Below are positions 6,680-14,086 of a stretch of DNA of 37,790 nt, piece after piece (position 1 is the first letter of the stretch; every line of letters begins with the position of its first letter). A program made the position numbers and the translations under genes. The notes beneath the pieces were generated by a model. It was given only the letters and a program-made list of their open reading frames with translations. It did no database searches and was not told where the DNA came from. Location: positions 1-37,790 of the forward strand of contig JAJYJB010000016.1 in the NCBI GenBank assembly GCA_021789735.1, read 5' to 3'. Source of the stretch: Nitrospirota bacterium. GTDB lineage: Bacteria; Nitrospirota; Thermodesulfovibrionia; Thermodesulfovibrionales; JdFR-88.

Positions 6680-8179
6680 ATGCCTCAAGACAAGAGTGGT
6701 AGCAAAAACCCTTATGAGTTCCTGATGCCGCGCATGGAGGGGGCCGAGCTTGAGAAAGACCCCTCCAGGTACGCCGCCCTGGTGGACAAGGGCGTGGCGG
6801 GGTTCATACTTTTTGGCGGCAGGCTGGAGGCGGTGAGGGCGGGCATAGCGGAGCTTCAAAAGAGGGCCCCGGCTCCGCTCCTGATCGCCTCGGACCTGGA
6901 GCGCGGACTGGGCCAGCAGGTCGCGGGCGGCACGCTCCTGCCCTGGGCGATGGCAATAGGCTCTGCGTACAGGGCGGGCATCGGGGAGGAAGTCCTCAGG
7001 CGCGCTTTTTCAGGCCTTGCCGCCCAGGCCAGGTGGGCGGGCATAAATATGGTATTTGCCCCCGTGCTGGACATAAACTCAAATCCCGGCAACCCGATAA
7101 TCGCCTCACGCGCCTTTGGGGAGGACGCCGAGACCGTCTCCGCTCTGGGGGCCATGATGGTCCAGGAGATAGAAAAACAGGGCGTCCTGGCCTGCGGGAA
7201 ACATTATCCGGGGCACGGGGACACCACGGAGGATTCGCACTCCGCCATGCCCGTGGTGAACAAGGCGATCGAGGCGCTGGAGGAGTTCGAGCTGAAACCG
7301 TTCCGGGCCGCTATCGGGGCAGGGGTTTCCGCCATAATGACCGGCCATCTGAAGGTCCCTTTTATAGACCCTTCGGGGCTTCCGGCGACACTGTCCAAAT
7401 CCGCCATCGGATATCTGAGGGGGCAGATGGGTTTTAAAGGGCTCATAGTGACCGATGCCCTGAATATGGCAGGCACCGGGATGAAAGAGGAGGAGGCGGC
7501 CGTTCTGGCCCTCGAAGCCGGCGCAAACATACTCCTTCACCCCCTGGACCCGGACAGGACCGCCGGATTTCTAGTTGAACACGCTGCGCCCTGGCGGGCG
7601 GCACATCCTGCGTCCGGTCCGGACGGCTCCGGCCTGCTGAGGGAAAAAAGAAATTTTTTCCGCCGTTGCAAAAAAACAAAAACACCCCCAAGCCCTCCGG
7701 ATTTCGAAGGTGACAGGGAACTGGCCGCTCAGATCGCGCTAAAGGCGATCAGGGCCCAAGGGGAATTTTTTATTTCAGCATCAGGGAGGCTAAGGACGGG
7801 CGGGCTTACCGTGGTGCTGCTGTCGGACAACCCCAAGTCGCTTTTGCCTTTTACCGGGGCCCTCGGTGAGCTGTCGCCCAAAACAAAGGTGCTGGTGAAC
7901 CCGCTGGACGGCCTTGAAAAAAACAAAAATCTTTTTCCCCGCGATAAAGGGGAGCTGCTGGTCGCGGTCCATTCCACCCCGGAGGCATGGAAGCCCCCGA
8001 CCGCCGGGCTCAGGGAAAACATAGAGAGGTTCCAGGCGCTCAGGCCCCAGGCGGTCTGGCTTTCTTTCGGGAACCCCTACATGGTCCCTTGCGGACAGGA
8101 CCGCCTGCTTACTTATTCGGACACCCCGGAGATGCAGAGGGAGATGGCAAGGCGGATAGCGGCGGGGCGGCTGATCTAA
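6680..8179 (+). CDS. Glycoside hydrolase family 3, beta-N-acetylhexosaminidase (NagZ-like)
   Basis: GH3 enzymes of this type remove N-acetylglucosamine from muropeptides in cell-wall recycling. The catalytic barrel (about 1-320) has SDLERGLGQQV, the PVLDINSNPGNP segment and the NagZ hallmark KHYPGHGDTTEDSH, whose His acts as acid/base in NagZ. VTDALNM carries the nucleophile Asp. At 499 residues it is longer than cytoplasmic NagZ (about 340). After the barrel comes a basic low-complexity linker (about residues 310-345, Arg/Lys then Pro-rich), then a second alpha/beta domain resembling the C-terminal GH3 domain. No signal peptide is seen. The ATG follows TAATATAAGAGA with no clear ribosome-binding site. 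It is convergent with the P-II-like gene, whose stop lies 12 nt away. Confidence 0.9.
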   Translation: MPQDKSGSKNPYEFLMPRMEGAELEKDPSRYAALVDKGVAGFILFGGRLEAVRAGIAELQKRAPAPLLIASDLERGLGQQVAGGTLLPWAMAIGSAYRAGIGEEVLRRAFSGLAAQARWAGINMVFAPVLDINSNPGNPIIASRAFGEDAETVSALGAMMVQEIEKQGVLACGKHYPGHGDTTEDSHSAMPVVNKAIEALEEFELKPFRAAIGAGVSAIMTGHLKVPFIDPSGLPATLSKSAIGYLRGQMGFKGLIVTDALNMAGTGMKEEEAAVLALEAGANILLHPLDPDRTAGFLVEHAAPWRAAHPASGPDGSGLLREKRNFFRRCKKTKTPPSPPDFEGDRELAAQIALKAIRAQGEFFISASGRLRTGGLTVVLLSDNPKSLLPFTGALGELSPKTKVLVNPLDGLEKNKNLFPRDKGELLVAVHSTPEAWKPPTAGLRENIERFQALRPQAVWLSFGNPYMVPCGQDRLLTYSDTPEMQREMARRIAAGRLI

Positions 8180-8191
8180 AGGACGGAGAGG

Positions 8192-8494
8192 TCAGGCCAG
8201 TTTTTCCCTTGTCCTTATCTCCACCTGGTAGTCAAGCGGGACCACCGAGATGATGCCGTCTCCCGGCTGGCCCATGCGGCTGTGCTCCAGGATGGCTTGT
8301 ACGACGTCATCTGCCCGCTCATCGCTTACCACGACCTCAAGCTTGCTGTGAATGGTGTAGGGCCTTTCCAGATCAAAACCCTCCCCGACGCCTCTTACCT
8401 CGGAGAAGGTCACGCCTGAAACGCAGCACATCTTCAGCGCGTTAACCACCTTCTGCGCCGAGACGGTCCTTATTATCGCAGTGACCAGTTTCAT
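8192..8494 (-). CDS. P-II-like (GlnB-family) signalling protein with shortened T-loop
   Basis: P-II proteins are small trimers that sense ATP/ADP and 2-oxoglutarate and bind partner enzymes, transporters or regulators. This 100-residue protein shows the fold clearly: MKLVTAIIRT, VSGVTFSEVRGVG, KLEVVVSDERADDVVQAIL, then GDGIISVVPL and a basic end EIRTREK. Between the second and third strands, where GlnB has a long T-loop with the uridylylated Tyr, only about 12 residues remain, so the classical regulatory loop is cut short. No amt, glnA or other nitrogen gene is nearby. The start at 8494 was chosen because it gives the family N-terminus; an in-frame ATG at 8572 would add 26 unrelated residues. 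The leader carries a strong structure (8534-8590). Confidence 0.88.
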   Translation of the reverse strand: MKLVTAIIRTVSAQKVVNALKMCCVSGVTFSEVRGVGEGFDLERPYTIHSKLEVVVSDERADDVVQAILEHSRMGQPGDGIISVVPLDYQVEIRTREKLA

Positions 8495-8533
8495 TTTTTT
8501 ATTGGTTCTTCCGTGAATACTGAGTGCCTGGCC

Positions 8534-8590
8534 GCGGGAGGTTTTTTGGCGGCCCAAAAAACGTAGCATCAAAACAAAAATGCCTCCCGC
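8534..8590 (-). promoter_or_regulatory. Three-way-junction structure in the leader of the P-II-like gene
   Basis: An outer 8-bp stem pairs GCGGGAGG (8534-8541) with CCTCCCGC (8583-8590). Inside it are a perfect hairpin, TTTTTTGG-CGGC-CCAAAAAA (8542-8561), and a second, weaker 4-bp hairpin, GCAT...ATGC (8566-8569 with 8580-8583, sharing one base with the outer stem). On the minus strand it ends 39 nt before the P-II-like start, so it would be in the 5' leader. No T-tract follows the outer stem on that strand, which argues against a plain terminator. No known riboswitch consensus was recognised. Confidence 0.5.
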
Positions 8591-8626
8591 CCCACAAACA
8601 TAAAAAAACCTGAAGGGTCTTTTTGT

Positions 8627-9064
8627 TTAGACCGTGTCTATGTACTCGAAGACCTCTTTTTCAAGCCGTTCGACGGTCTGCTCGCAATTGCGGGCCAGCC
8701 CGCAGATCTTCTGGGCGTTCAGGTCGGTCACGTACGAGCGGCTGAAAAACTCCCTGAAGGCCAGATATCCGGCCAGGGAGTTGTTGAGCTCGGGCGGCAC
8801 AATGCCAAGCTCCAGCGCCTTTTTAAGTACTATTTCAGCCCGCCCGTCTTCGGCCTGCGCGGGGTTAAGGGAGTCAAATATGAGGAGCTGTTCAAGGACC
8901 CGCTCCACACCCTGGTAGACGCTGAACAGGAACGCCCCCATGGCCGCCGTCTCCTTGAGCTCGTATGTCTTGTCTTCAACGCAGAAGGATGAGAGCGTGC
9001 CTGCAAGGCCTTTCAGCTTTTCAAACTCGGTTTTGCAGAAAACTTTCAGTTCGTCCTTGTCCAT
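8627..9064 (-). CDS. HepT-like HEPN-domain protein with altered active site
   Basis: This 145-residue all-helical protein resembles the HepT-like branch of HEPN ribonuclease toxins, which normally pair with MntA-type nucleotidyltransferase antitoxins. The fold cues are the helix FSVYQGVERVLEQLL and the C-terminal REFFSRSYVTDL. In active HepT the motif is R-x4-H-x-Y. Here the spacing and the Arg and Tyr are kept, but the His position is Arg (R-EFFS-R-S-Y), so RNase activity is doubtful. No nucleotidyltransferase gene is adjacent. The gene starts 7 nt after the ruvB stop and is probably the last gene of the ruv transcript. No clear ribosome-binding site is seen, so translation may be coupled. 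The family call is moderate; the residue change follows from it. Confidence 0.65.
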   Translation of the reverse strand: MDKDELKVFCKTEFEKLKGLAGTLSSFCVEDKTYELKETAAMGAFLFSVYQGVERVLEQLLIFDSLNPAQAEDGRAEIVLKKALELGIVPPELNNSLAGYLAFREFFSRSYVTDLNAQKICGLARNCEQTVERLEKEVFEYIDTV

Positions 9065-9071
9065 TTTCGTT

Positions 9072-10085
9072 TCAGAACAGTCCTTTCGGGATTTTTAATC
9101 CAAGGTGTTCGTAAGCCGCTTTTGTGGCCATCCTGCCTCTGGGCGTCCTGTCTATGAGGCCCTCCTGGATGAGGAAGGGCTCGCAGACCTCCTCCAGAGT
9201 GTCTTTTTCCTCCCGTACGGCTGCCGAGAGGGTCTCTATTCCCACCGGGCCGCCCCGGAACTTCTCTATTATCGCAAGTAGCAGTTTTCTGTCCATGTCA
9301 TCAAGCCCCTTTTCATCCACTTCCAGGGCCGCCAGTCCGGTCCTTGCGCTTTCGATATCAATTATACCGCTTCCCTTCACCTGGGCAAAGTCCCGCACCC
9401 GCTTTAAAAGCCTGTTGGCTATGCGCGGGGTGCCCCTGGAGCGTGAGGCTATCTCGGCTCCCGCATCCTCCCTTATCCCGGCCCCCAGGATGCCAGCGGA
9501 GCGCATTATGATCTGCTTCAGGTCCTGGGGGACGTAGAACTGAAGCCTGCTCACTATGCCGAAGCGGTCCCTGAGCGGAGAGGTCAAAAGGCCGGTCCTC
9601 GTGGTTGCGCCCACAAGGGTGAAGCGCGGCAGGTTCAGCTTGAGGGTCCTGGCGCTTGGCCCCTGGCCGATGATGATGTCCAGCTGGTAGTCCTCCATGG
9701 CCGGGTACAGCACCTCCTCCACGGTCCTTGGCAGCCGGTGGATCTCGTCTACGAAGAGAATGTCGAACTCCTGGAGGTTCGTGAGGATCGCGGCTAGGTC
9801 CCCCGGCCGCTCAAGCACGGGGCCGGAGGTGCTTTTTATGTTCACGCCAAGCTCCGCCGCTATGATGTTTGCAAGCGTTGTCTTGCCAAGCCCCGGCGGC
9901 CCTGAAAAAAGCACATGGTCCAGCGATTCCCCCCTGGCCTTTGCCGCCTCGATATAGACCTTAAGGTTCTCCTTAAGCTTCTCCTGGCCGATAAAATCCT
10001 CAAAATTCTTTGGCCTCAGGGTTATGTCGAAGGCGCCTTCCTCAGCCTTGGGCCTGGGGTCAAGCGGACTGTCTTCAAGCCTCAA
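9072..10085 (-). CDS. ruvB: Holliday junction branch migration helicase RuvB
   Basis: RuvB is the hexameric AAA+ motor that pumps DNA through the RuvA-bound Holliday junction. The 337-residue protein has [12 protein letters not shown], Walker [13 protein letters not shown], Walker [10 protein letters not shown], sensor 1 [18 protein letters not shown], and the winged-helix C-terminus with RTPRGRMAT, which contacts DNA. The start is TTG; it is supported by AAGGAG 8-9 nt upstream, and no better ATG exists. It follows ruvA by 21 nt in gmhA-ruvC-ruvA-ruvB order. Confidence 0.98.
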   Translation of the reverse strand: MRLEDSPLDPRPKAEEGAFDITLRPKNFEDFIGQEKLKENLKVYIEAAKARGESLDHVLFSGPPGLGKTTLANIIAAELGVNIKSTSGPVLERPGDLAAILTNLQEFDILFVDEIHRLPRTVEEVLYPAMEDYQLDIIIGQGPSARTLKLNLPRFTLVGATTRTGLLTSPLRDRFGIVSRLQFYVPQDLKQIIMRSAGILGAGIREDAGAEIASRSRGTPRIANRLLKRVRDFAQVKGSGIIDIESARTGLAALEVDEKGLDDMDRKLLLAIIEKFRGGPVGIETLSAAVREEKDTLEEVCEPFLIQEGLIDRTPRGRMATKAAYEHLGLKIPKGLF

Positions 10086-10106
10086 AAATCTGTCTCCTTC
10101 CCCTTT

Positions 10107-10679
10107 TTAATGCCCGGTCAGCTCTTTAAGCGCCCCTTTAAGGAGCCCTTCAAGGCCTCCCTCCGCGCCTTTTTCCGCCTTTTCAAGCGCCTTCTGGGCT
10201 TCTGTCTTCCTGTATCCCAGGTTCACAAGCGCGGAGAGCGCGTCCTCGAAGGCGGCGTCCCTCAGGTCCGCTGTCATCGAGGGCAGCTTCTGCTTAAGCT
10301 CCAGTATTATGCGCGCGGCGGTCTTTTTGCCGACGCCAGGCACCCTGGAGAGCGCTGCGGTGTCCTCGGCCTCCACCGCCTGCCTGAAACTCTCACCCGG
10401 CAGGCCGGAAAGGACATTAAGGGCAAGCTTCGGGCCTATCCCGTTTACGCCAAGAAGTGTGGAAAAAACCTGTTTTTCATGCGGCGACAGAAACCCGAAG
10501 AGCTTTATGCTGTCTTCCTTCACATGGGTGTGGATATGGAGGAAGATTTCCACGCCCTGCTCGGGCAGGTTCGCGGCCGCGCTTGAGGGCACGAAGACCT
10601 CGTAGCCCACCCCCTGCACATCCACTATCACCCCGTCGGCGCGCTTGCTTAAAAGCCTTCCCCGGAGGCTGCCTATCAT
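10107..10679 (-). CDS. ruvA: Holliday junction DNA-binding protein RuvA
   Basis: RuvA tetramers hold the Holliday junction in a square-planar form and load RuvB. The 190-residue protein has the N-terminal OB fold (MIGSLRGRL, VDVQGVGYEVFVP), two helix-hairpin-helix motifs (LLGVNGIGPKLALNVLSG and LSRVPGVGKKTAARIILELK) and a small C-terminal domain that touches RuvB (ALVNLGYRKTEAQKAL). Its ATG overlaps the ruvC stop in an ATGA, so translation is coupled. Confidence 0.98.
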   Translation of the reverse strand: MIGSLRGRLLSKRADGVIVDVQGVGYEVFVPSSAAANLPEQGVEIFLHIHTHVKEDSIKLFGFLSPHEKQVFSTLLGVNGIGPKLALNVLSGLPGESFRQAVEAEDTAALSRVPGVGKKTAARIILELKQKLPSMTADLRDAAFEDALSALVNLGYRKTEAQKALEKAEKGAEGGLEGLLKGALKELTGH

Positions 10680-11227
10680 GTCGCCGCCCTGCCATCATTT
10701 TTTACGGTTTTGGTTTTGCCCCTTGCCTGGTCAAAATCCTGCCTGTTCAAGTGGCAAAAAGCCAGGGCCAGGGCGTCCGCCCCGTCGGTGCTGGGAGAGA
10801 AGCCAAGGCCAAGGAGCCTTTTTATCATCTCCTGGACCTGGTATTTTTCAGCCCTGCCGTAGCCTGTCACCGCCTTTTTGACCTCCAGCGCGCTGTATTC
10901 GTAAACGGGCACGCCTCCGTTTGCCAGCGCCAGGAGGGCAATGCCCCTGGCATGGCCAAGGCTCAGGGCAGCCTTCGCGTTTTTGGCAAAGAATATCTTT
11001 TCCACCGCGCCCGCCTGCGGGGAAAGCTCTTCTATCAGGGAGCTGAGCCCCTCGAAAAGCTCCATCAGCCTGCGCTCCAGCGGAGCGGACTTCGTCATGC
11101 CGATCCTGCCGGAGCTCACATAGACGCAGCTGTTGTTTTTTCCCTTCCTTACCAGGCCGTACCCGCAGTAGATGCTGCCCGGGTCTATGCCCAGGACCAG
11201 CCCCGGCGAGTCCGCCCGGCAAGCCAT
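10676..11227 (-). CDS. ruvC: Crossover junction endodeoxyribonuclease RuvC
   Basis: RuvC is the dimeric RNase H-fold resolvase that cuts Holliday junctions symmetrically. It is 183 residues from the ATG at 11227. The catalytic acids are in place: Asp in LVLGIDPGS, Glu in AVEKIFFAKN, and the C-terminal pair in STDGADALALAFCH. The TGYGRAEKYQVQEMI segment is the usual DNA-contacting part. A longer frame upstream runs into gmhA and lacks homology, so 11227 is preferred. The last four bases overlap the ruvA start. Confidence 0.97.
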   Translation of the reverse strand: MACRADSPGLVLGIDPGSIYCGYGLVRKGKNNSCVYVSSGRIGMTKSAPLERRLMELFEGLSSLIEELSPQAGAVEKIFFAKNAKAALSLGHARGIALLALANGGVPVYEYSALEVKKAVTGYGRAEKYQVQEMIKRLLGLGFSPSTDGADALALAFCHLNRQDFDQARGKTKTVKNDGRAAT

Positions 11228-11258
11228 TTCGGGCCGGGCCGCGGCACCATCTTTTTTG

Positions 11259-11846
11259 TTATTTGCGCTTGCGGGGCGCCTCAAAGAGTATCTCCTCGAC
11301 CATCTGGCAAAGGATATGCCCAAGGGTGATGTGGGTCTCCTGTATCCTGGGCGTTTCCTGCGAGGGCACCACAAAAGCGAACTCCGCTTTTGAGGCGAAC
11401 TTCACCCCCTTAAGGCCGGTAAGGGCCACCGTCCTCAGCTTTTTTTTCCTTGCCACGTCCATCGCCTTAAGTATGTTCGGGGAGCCGCCGCTGGTGGAAA
11501 TGGCCATGGCCACATCGCCCTCCTCGGCCAAGGCCTTCAGCTGTTTTGCATATATGTCGGAGAAATCGTAATCGTTGGCAATGGATGTGATCACGGCCAT
11601 GTCCGTATTGAGCGCCAGCGCGGGAAGCGGGGGCCTTTCCATCTTGAGCCTGTTGGCGAACTCTGCCGCGATATGCGAGGCGTCGGTGGAGCTGCCGCCG
11701 TTTCCAAAAAGCAGCAGCTTCTTGCCCATGCTGAAGGACTCCGCTATCATCCGGGAGACTTCCTCTATGAGGGCCGCGTTTTCCGCGGCGAACTTCATCT
11801 TTACCTGCGCGCTTTCATCAAACGCGCCCAGAATTTTTTCTTTCAT
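11259..11846 (-). CDS. gmhA: Phosphoheptose isomerase (sedoheptulose 7-phosphate isomerase)
   Basis: GmhA converts sedoheptulose 7-phosphate to D-glycero-manno-heptose 7-phosphate, the first step towards the heptose of LPS inner core. The 195-residue SIS-domain protein shows the phosphosugar loop GNGGSSTDASHIAAE, the second loop STSGGSPNILKA and the C-terminal metal/active-site segment TPRIQETHITLGHILCQ. The start at 11846 (MKEKILGAFDES) fits the family; the frame upstream adds 38 unrelated residues. DiaA, a SIS homologue in DNA replication, is the main alternative, but the His/Glu-bearing C-terminus favours GmhA. It is the first gene of the ruv-containing operon, 31 nt before ruvC. Confidence 0.93.
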   Translation of the reverse strand: MKEKILGAFDESAQVKMKFAAENAALIEEVSRMIAESFSMGKKLLLFGNGGSSTDASHIAAEFANRLKMERPPLPALALNTDMAVITSIANDYDFSDIYAKQLKALAEEGDVAMAISTSGGSPNILKAMDVARKKKLRTVALTGLKGVKFASKAEFAFVVPSQETPRIQETHITLGHILCQMVEEILFEAPRKRK

Positions 11847-11968
11847 CTGATTAAAACCTTTTTTTCTTTCATCCTGTTTAAAACAACCGTCCCGCCCCGC
11901 GTTCAGGACTTTTTTGTAATTCAAGGCCCAGTTTTTCATGCGGGCCCCTGGATCTTTCACCCGTTAAA

Positions 11969-12027
11969 GCGCGTGCCTGAGGGCGGCAGAAAAGCCGCCG
12001 GCCCCCGGCTTCCGGGCGCCCACGCAC
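11969..12027. other. GC-rich cruciform / three-way-junction sequence upstream of gmhA
   Basis: An outer stem pairs GCGTG (11971-11975) with CACGC (12021-12025). It encloses two hairpins: GGCGGC-AGAAAA-GCCGCC (11982-11999), and GGC-CCCGG-loop-CCGGG-GCC (12000-12020, with one mismatched base pair). It lies in the divergent gap between gmhA and the HU gene. It could be a leader structure of the gmhA-ruv transcript, a REP-like element or chance in GC-rich DNA. Confidence 0.4.
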
Positions 12028-12124
12028 CGCGATACATTTTAAATGCTCGCTTTAAGGGCTGTCAAATGCGCGAAACCCTCGCTATTAGTGGCTTTCAGAG
12101 GTTTTTTGCGGCCGGGGAAAATTC

Positions 12125-12153
12125 TTGACAAACTCTTTTTCTTCCTGTTAGCT
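12125..12153 (+). promoter_or_regulatory. Probable promoter of the HU gene
   Basis: A perfect TTGACA (12125-12130) is followed 17 nt later by TTAGCT (12148-12153), a weak -10. This places the transcript start about 30 nt before the HU start codon. Confidence 0.5.
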
Positions 12154-12189
12154 TATTTCGGCTTAAACATCTAAAAAGGGGGGTAGTAG

Positions 12190-12462
12190 ATGACAAAAAC
12201 CGAGCTAGTGGACAAGATATCGTCTCAGGCCGGGCTTTCCAAGGCGGATGCAGGCAGGGCTCTCGATGCGACTCTCGAAGGCGTGAAAGCGGCGCTCAAG
12301 AAGGGCCAGAAGGTCACGCTGGTGGGCTTCGGGACCTTCTTCGTAAGCAAGCGCAAGGCCAGGAAAGGCCGCAACCCGCGCACCGGTACCGAGATAAAAA
12401 TACCCGCGATGAAGGTCCCCAAGTTCACAGCAGGCAAGGGGCTCAAGGACAGCATCCGTTAG
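12190..12462 (+). CDS. HU-family histone-like DNA-binding protein
   Basis: HU dimers bend and compact DNA with little sequence preference. This 90-residue protein has the full HU fold: [21 protein letters not shown], then [28 protein letters not shown] with the DNA-binding arm, then [19 protein letters not shown]. The conserved Pro at the arm tip is replaced by the RNPRTG context usual in HU. IHF subunits are related, but the sequence fits HU better. A run of six G lies 7 nt before the ATG as ribosome-binding site. It has its own promoter. Confidence 0.95.
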   Translation: MTKTELVDKISSQAGLSKADAGRALDATLEGVKAALKKGQKVTLVGFGTFFVSKRKARKGRNPRTGTEIKIPAMKVPKFTAGKGLKDSIR

Positions 12463-12527
12463 CCTGGCCACCGGGAAAAAGAAAAAGAGAGCATCTTTGG
12501 GGCAGGGATTTTTGAATTTTCTTTCTG

Positions 12528-13259
12528 TTAAAGGAGAAGGCCGCCTGTGGGGTCTTTTCGGAGGACTTTTGAATCCCTGCCTTTCTCCAGAACGTCCACT
12601 ATCCTGAACAGGGATTCCTCATGCAGTTTTTCTATCCGGCCGCTTTTAAGCGATGATATGAAAACGGGGGCGGAGCGCGGCGGCCTGGTTCCGCTCAGTC
12701 CGGAAAAAAGCACCATCCCCTTGAATATTCTCTTGTTGGTCTTGAAGGAGAAAAGCGGGCTCTCAAGGCACCTCTCGACCAGGATGTCCCCCCGCCTCTG
12801 CACCTTTCTGTCTATGCTCGTGGCCATTAACCAGTAGTGCCTGTCTATAAGGCCGTCGGCGCGCAGCTCAAGATATGTATGGCCGATGTTCTTTTTCCCG
12901 TTTGTCAGAAGGGAATGTGAGACCGTGTCGGCCGCAAGGTGGCTCAGGTAGCCAAGGCCGAAGGCCTGCTCCGGCTCCGTCCTGGCGTCCTCCAGAAGCT
13001 CGAACCCGACGTCCCAGTTGTGGGGGTTTTTTTCTTTCGGCAGGTATTTCTTGGCGAAGATGATGTCTGCCATGATGTTGCCGTATAGGTAGTCCTGCCT
13101 GAACTTCTTTATCAGGGCGTAAGCGGACCCGGGCAGGGCCGACGCGCCAGTGAGAAAGACCTCGGTCCCAAGATAGATATGCGTGATCGGTCCCCAGGCA
13201 TAGGCATGGGAGGGCAGGAAGAAAAGAAATATGAAAACCGTCAACGCACAGATAAGCAT
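12528..13259 (-). CDS. Secreted zinc-dependent phospholipase C-like protein
   Basis: This 243-residue exported protein resembles the Zn-dependent phospholipase C / S1-P1 nuclease fold. The signal peptide (hydrophobic 2-19, cut after SHAYA) exposes a mature N-terminal Trp (AWGPITH), which in this family binds zinc. The other ligands are visible in order: His of GPITH, Asp of NIMADII, His of NPHNWD, His and Asp of YLSHLAADTVSH, and His/Glu of HTYLELRAD. The protein would act in the periplasm or outside on phospholipids or another phosphoester. The ligand set is complete, so it is likely active; the substrate is unknown. It is convergent with HU and divergent from hfq. Confidence 0.85.
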   Translation of the reverse strand: MLICALTVFIFLFFLPSHAYAWGPITHIYLGTEVFLTGASALPGSAYALIKKFRQDYLYGNIMADIIFAKKYLPKEKNPHNWDVGFELLEDARTEPEQAFGLGYLSHLAADTVSHSLLTNGKKNIGHTYLELRADGLIDRHYWLMATSIDRKVQRRGDILVERCLESPLFSFKTNKRIFKGMVLFSGLSGTRPPRSAPVFISSLKSGRIEKLHEESLFRIVDVLEKGRDSKVLRKDPTGGLLL

Positions 13260-13338
13260 TTAAAATACTCTGAACGGCCATAAGCCGCCGCTTCCATAAT
13301 ATAACAGAACGGGGAGGATTTTGGAATAGCGCCCGCCC

Positions 13339-13367
13339 TTGCGGTAAAAAATGATTAGATTTAAAAT
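13339..13367 (+). promoter_or_regulatory. Possible hfq promoter
   Basis: TTGCGG (13339-13344), 17 nt, then TAAAAT (13362-13367). The -10 is good; the -35 matches only in its first half. The leader would be about 40 nt and include the GCCCCGCCGGGGC palindrome at 13383-13395. Confidence 0.4.
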
Positions 13368-13382
13368 AAAAAATAAAAGAAA

Positions 13383-13395
13383 GCCCCGCCGGGGC
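13383..13395 (-). terminator. GC palindrome with T-rich tail on the minus strand
   Basis: GCCCCGCCGGGGC is followed on the minus strand by TTTCTTTTATTTTTT. As a minus-strand terminator it would sit between hfq and the divergent phospholipase gene and stop antisense transcription; on the plus strand it would be a hairpin in the hfq leader. Confidence 0.4.
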
Positions 13396-13414
13396 AATAA
13401 AAAGGGGGAGGGAA

Positions 13415-13651
13415 ATGGGCGCCGACAATAATATAAAAACACAGTCGCTTCAGGACGCTTACCTGAACAAGCTAAGAAAAGAGAAGGTGCCGGTAGTAAT
13501 CTACCTGACAAACGGGATAAGGCTGAGGGGCATAATAAAGGGTTTTGACAATTTCGTTGTCATGCTCAAAGGCTCCACAAGCCAGCTTATCTACAAGCAC
13601 GCCATATCGACCATCCTCCCGGAAAAGGAGATGGAGGCCGACTTCGAGTGA
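13415..13651 (+). CDS. hfq: RNA chaperone Hfq
   Basis: Hfq is the hexameric Sm-like protein that helps small RNAs pair with mRNAs. This 78-residue form has Sm1 ([27 protein letters not shown], with the Gln that binds RNA on the proximal face), [10 protein letters not shown] and Sm2 ending in [10 protein letters not shown], the hallmark of Hfq. It has almost no C-terminal tail, in contrast with enterobacterial Hfq (about 100 residues). A purine-rich AGGGGGAGGGA precedes the ATG. The Nudix gene follows within 20 nt; the common neighbours miaA and hflX are absent. Confidence 0.98.
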   Translation: MGADNNIKTQSLQDAYLNKLRKEKVPVVIYLTNGIRLRGIIKGFDNFVVMLKGSTSQLIYKHAISTILPEKEMEADFE

Positions 13652-13670
13652 TGCCTCCGGGTGCGATCGA

Positions 13671-14075
13671 GTGACTGGCGGGCAAAAAAGGGGCCCTGCA
13701 CCCACGGTGGACATCATAATCGAGTACGGGGAGGGCATAGTGCTTGTGGAGAGAAAATTCCCCCCGCACGGCTGGGCGCTTCCGGGGGGGTTTGTGGATT
13801 ACGGGGAAACCCTGGAGGACGCCGCGCGCAGGGAGGCCAGGGAGGAAACGGGGCTTGAGGTGGAGCTCCTGAGGCAGATGCACACGTATTCGGACCCTGG
13901 GAGGGACCCCAGGCAGCATACAATAAGCACGGTCTTTGTTGCCAAAGGGGAAGGCACGCTCGTTGGCGCAGACGACGCGCTGCGGGCCCAGGTTTTCAGG
14001 CGCGAAGGGCTCCCCTCGCCCATCGTGTTCGACCATACGGACATATTGACCGATTATTTCGAAGGGAGGTATTAA
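13671..14075 (+). CDS. Nudix hydrolase
   Basis: This 134-residue protein hydrolyses a nucleoside diphosphate linked to another moiety. The complete Nudix box is present (G-x5-E-x7-REAREETGL, in [29 protein letters not shown] order), so it should be active with Mg. The segment [20 protein letters not shown] resembles ADP-ribose pyrophosphatase-like or NUDT1-like enzymes, but substrate specificity cannot be read. The GTG at 13671 is the only start after the hfq stop that keeps the first strand. The Shine-Dalgarno is weak, suggesting readthrough coupling from hfq. Confidence 0.9.
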   Translation: MTGGQKRGPAPTVDIIIEYGEGIVLVERKFPPHGWALPGGFVDYGETLEDAARREAREETGLEVELLRQMHTYSDPGRDPRQHTISTVFVAKGEGTLVGADDALRAQVFRREGLPSPIVFDHTDILTDYFEGRY

Positions 14076-14086
14076 AAAACCGGGAC

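Noticed and set aside
8627..9064. Complete HepT/MntA toxin-antitoxin pair
   Set aside because: No nucleotidyltransferase gene (GSxxxG...DxD) lies on either side; the neighbours are ruvB and a P-II-like gene.
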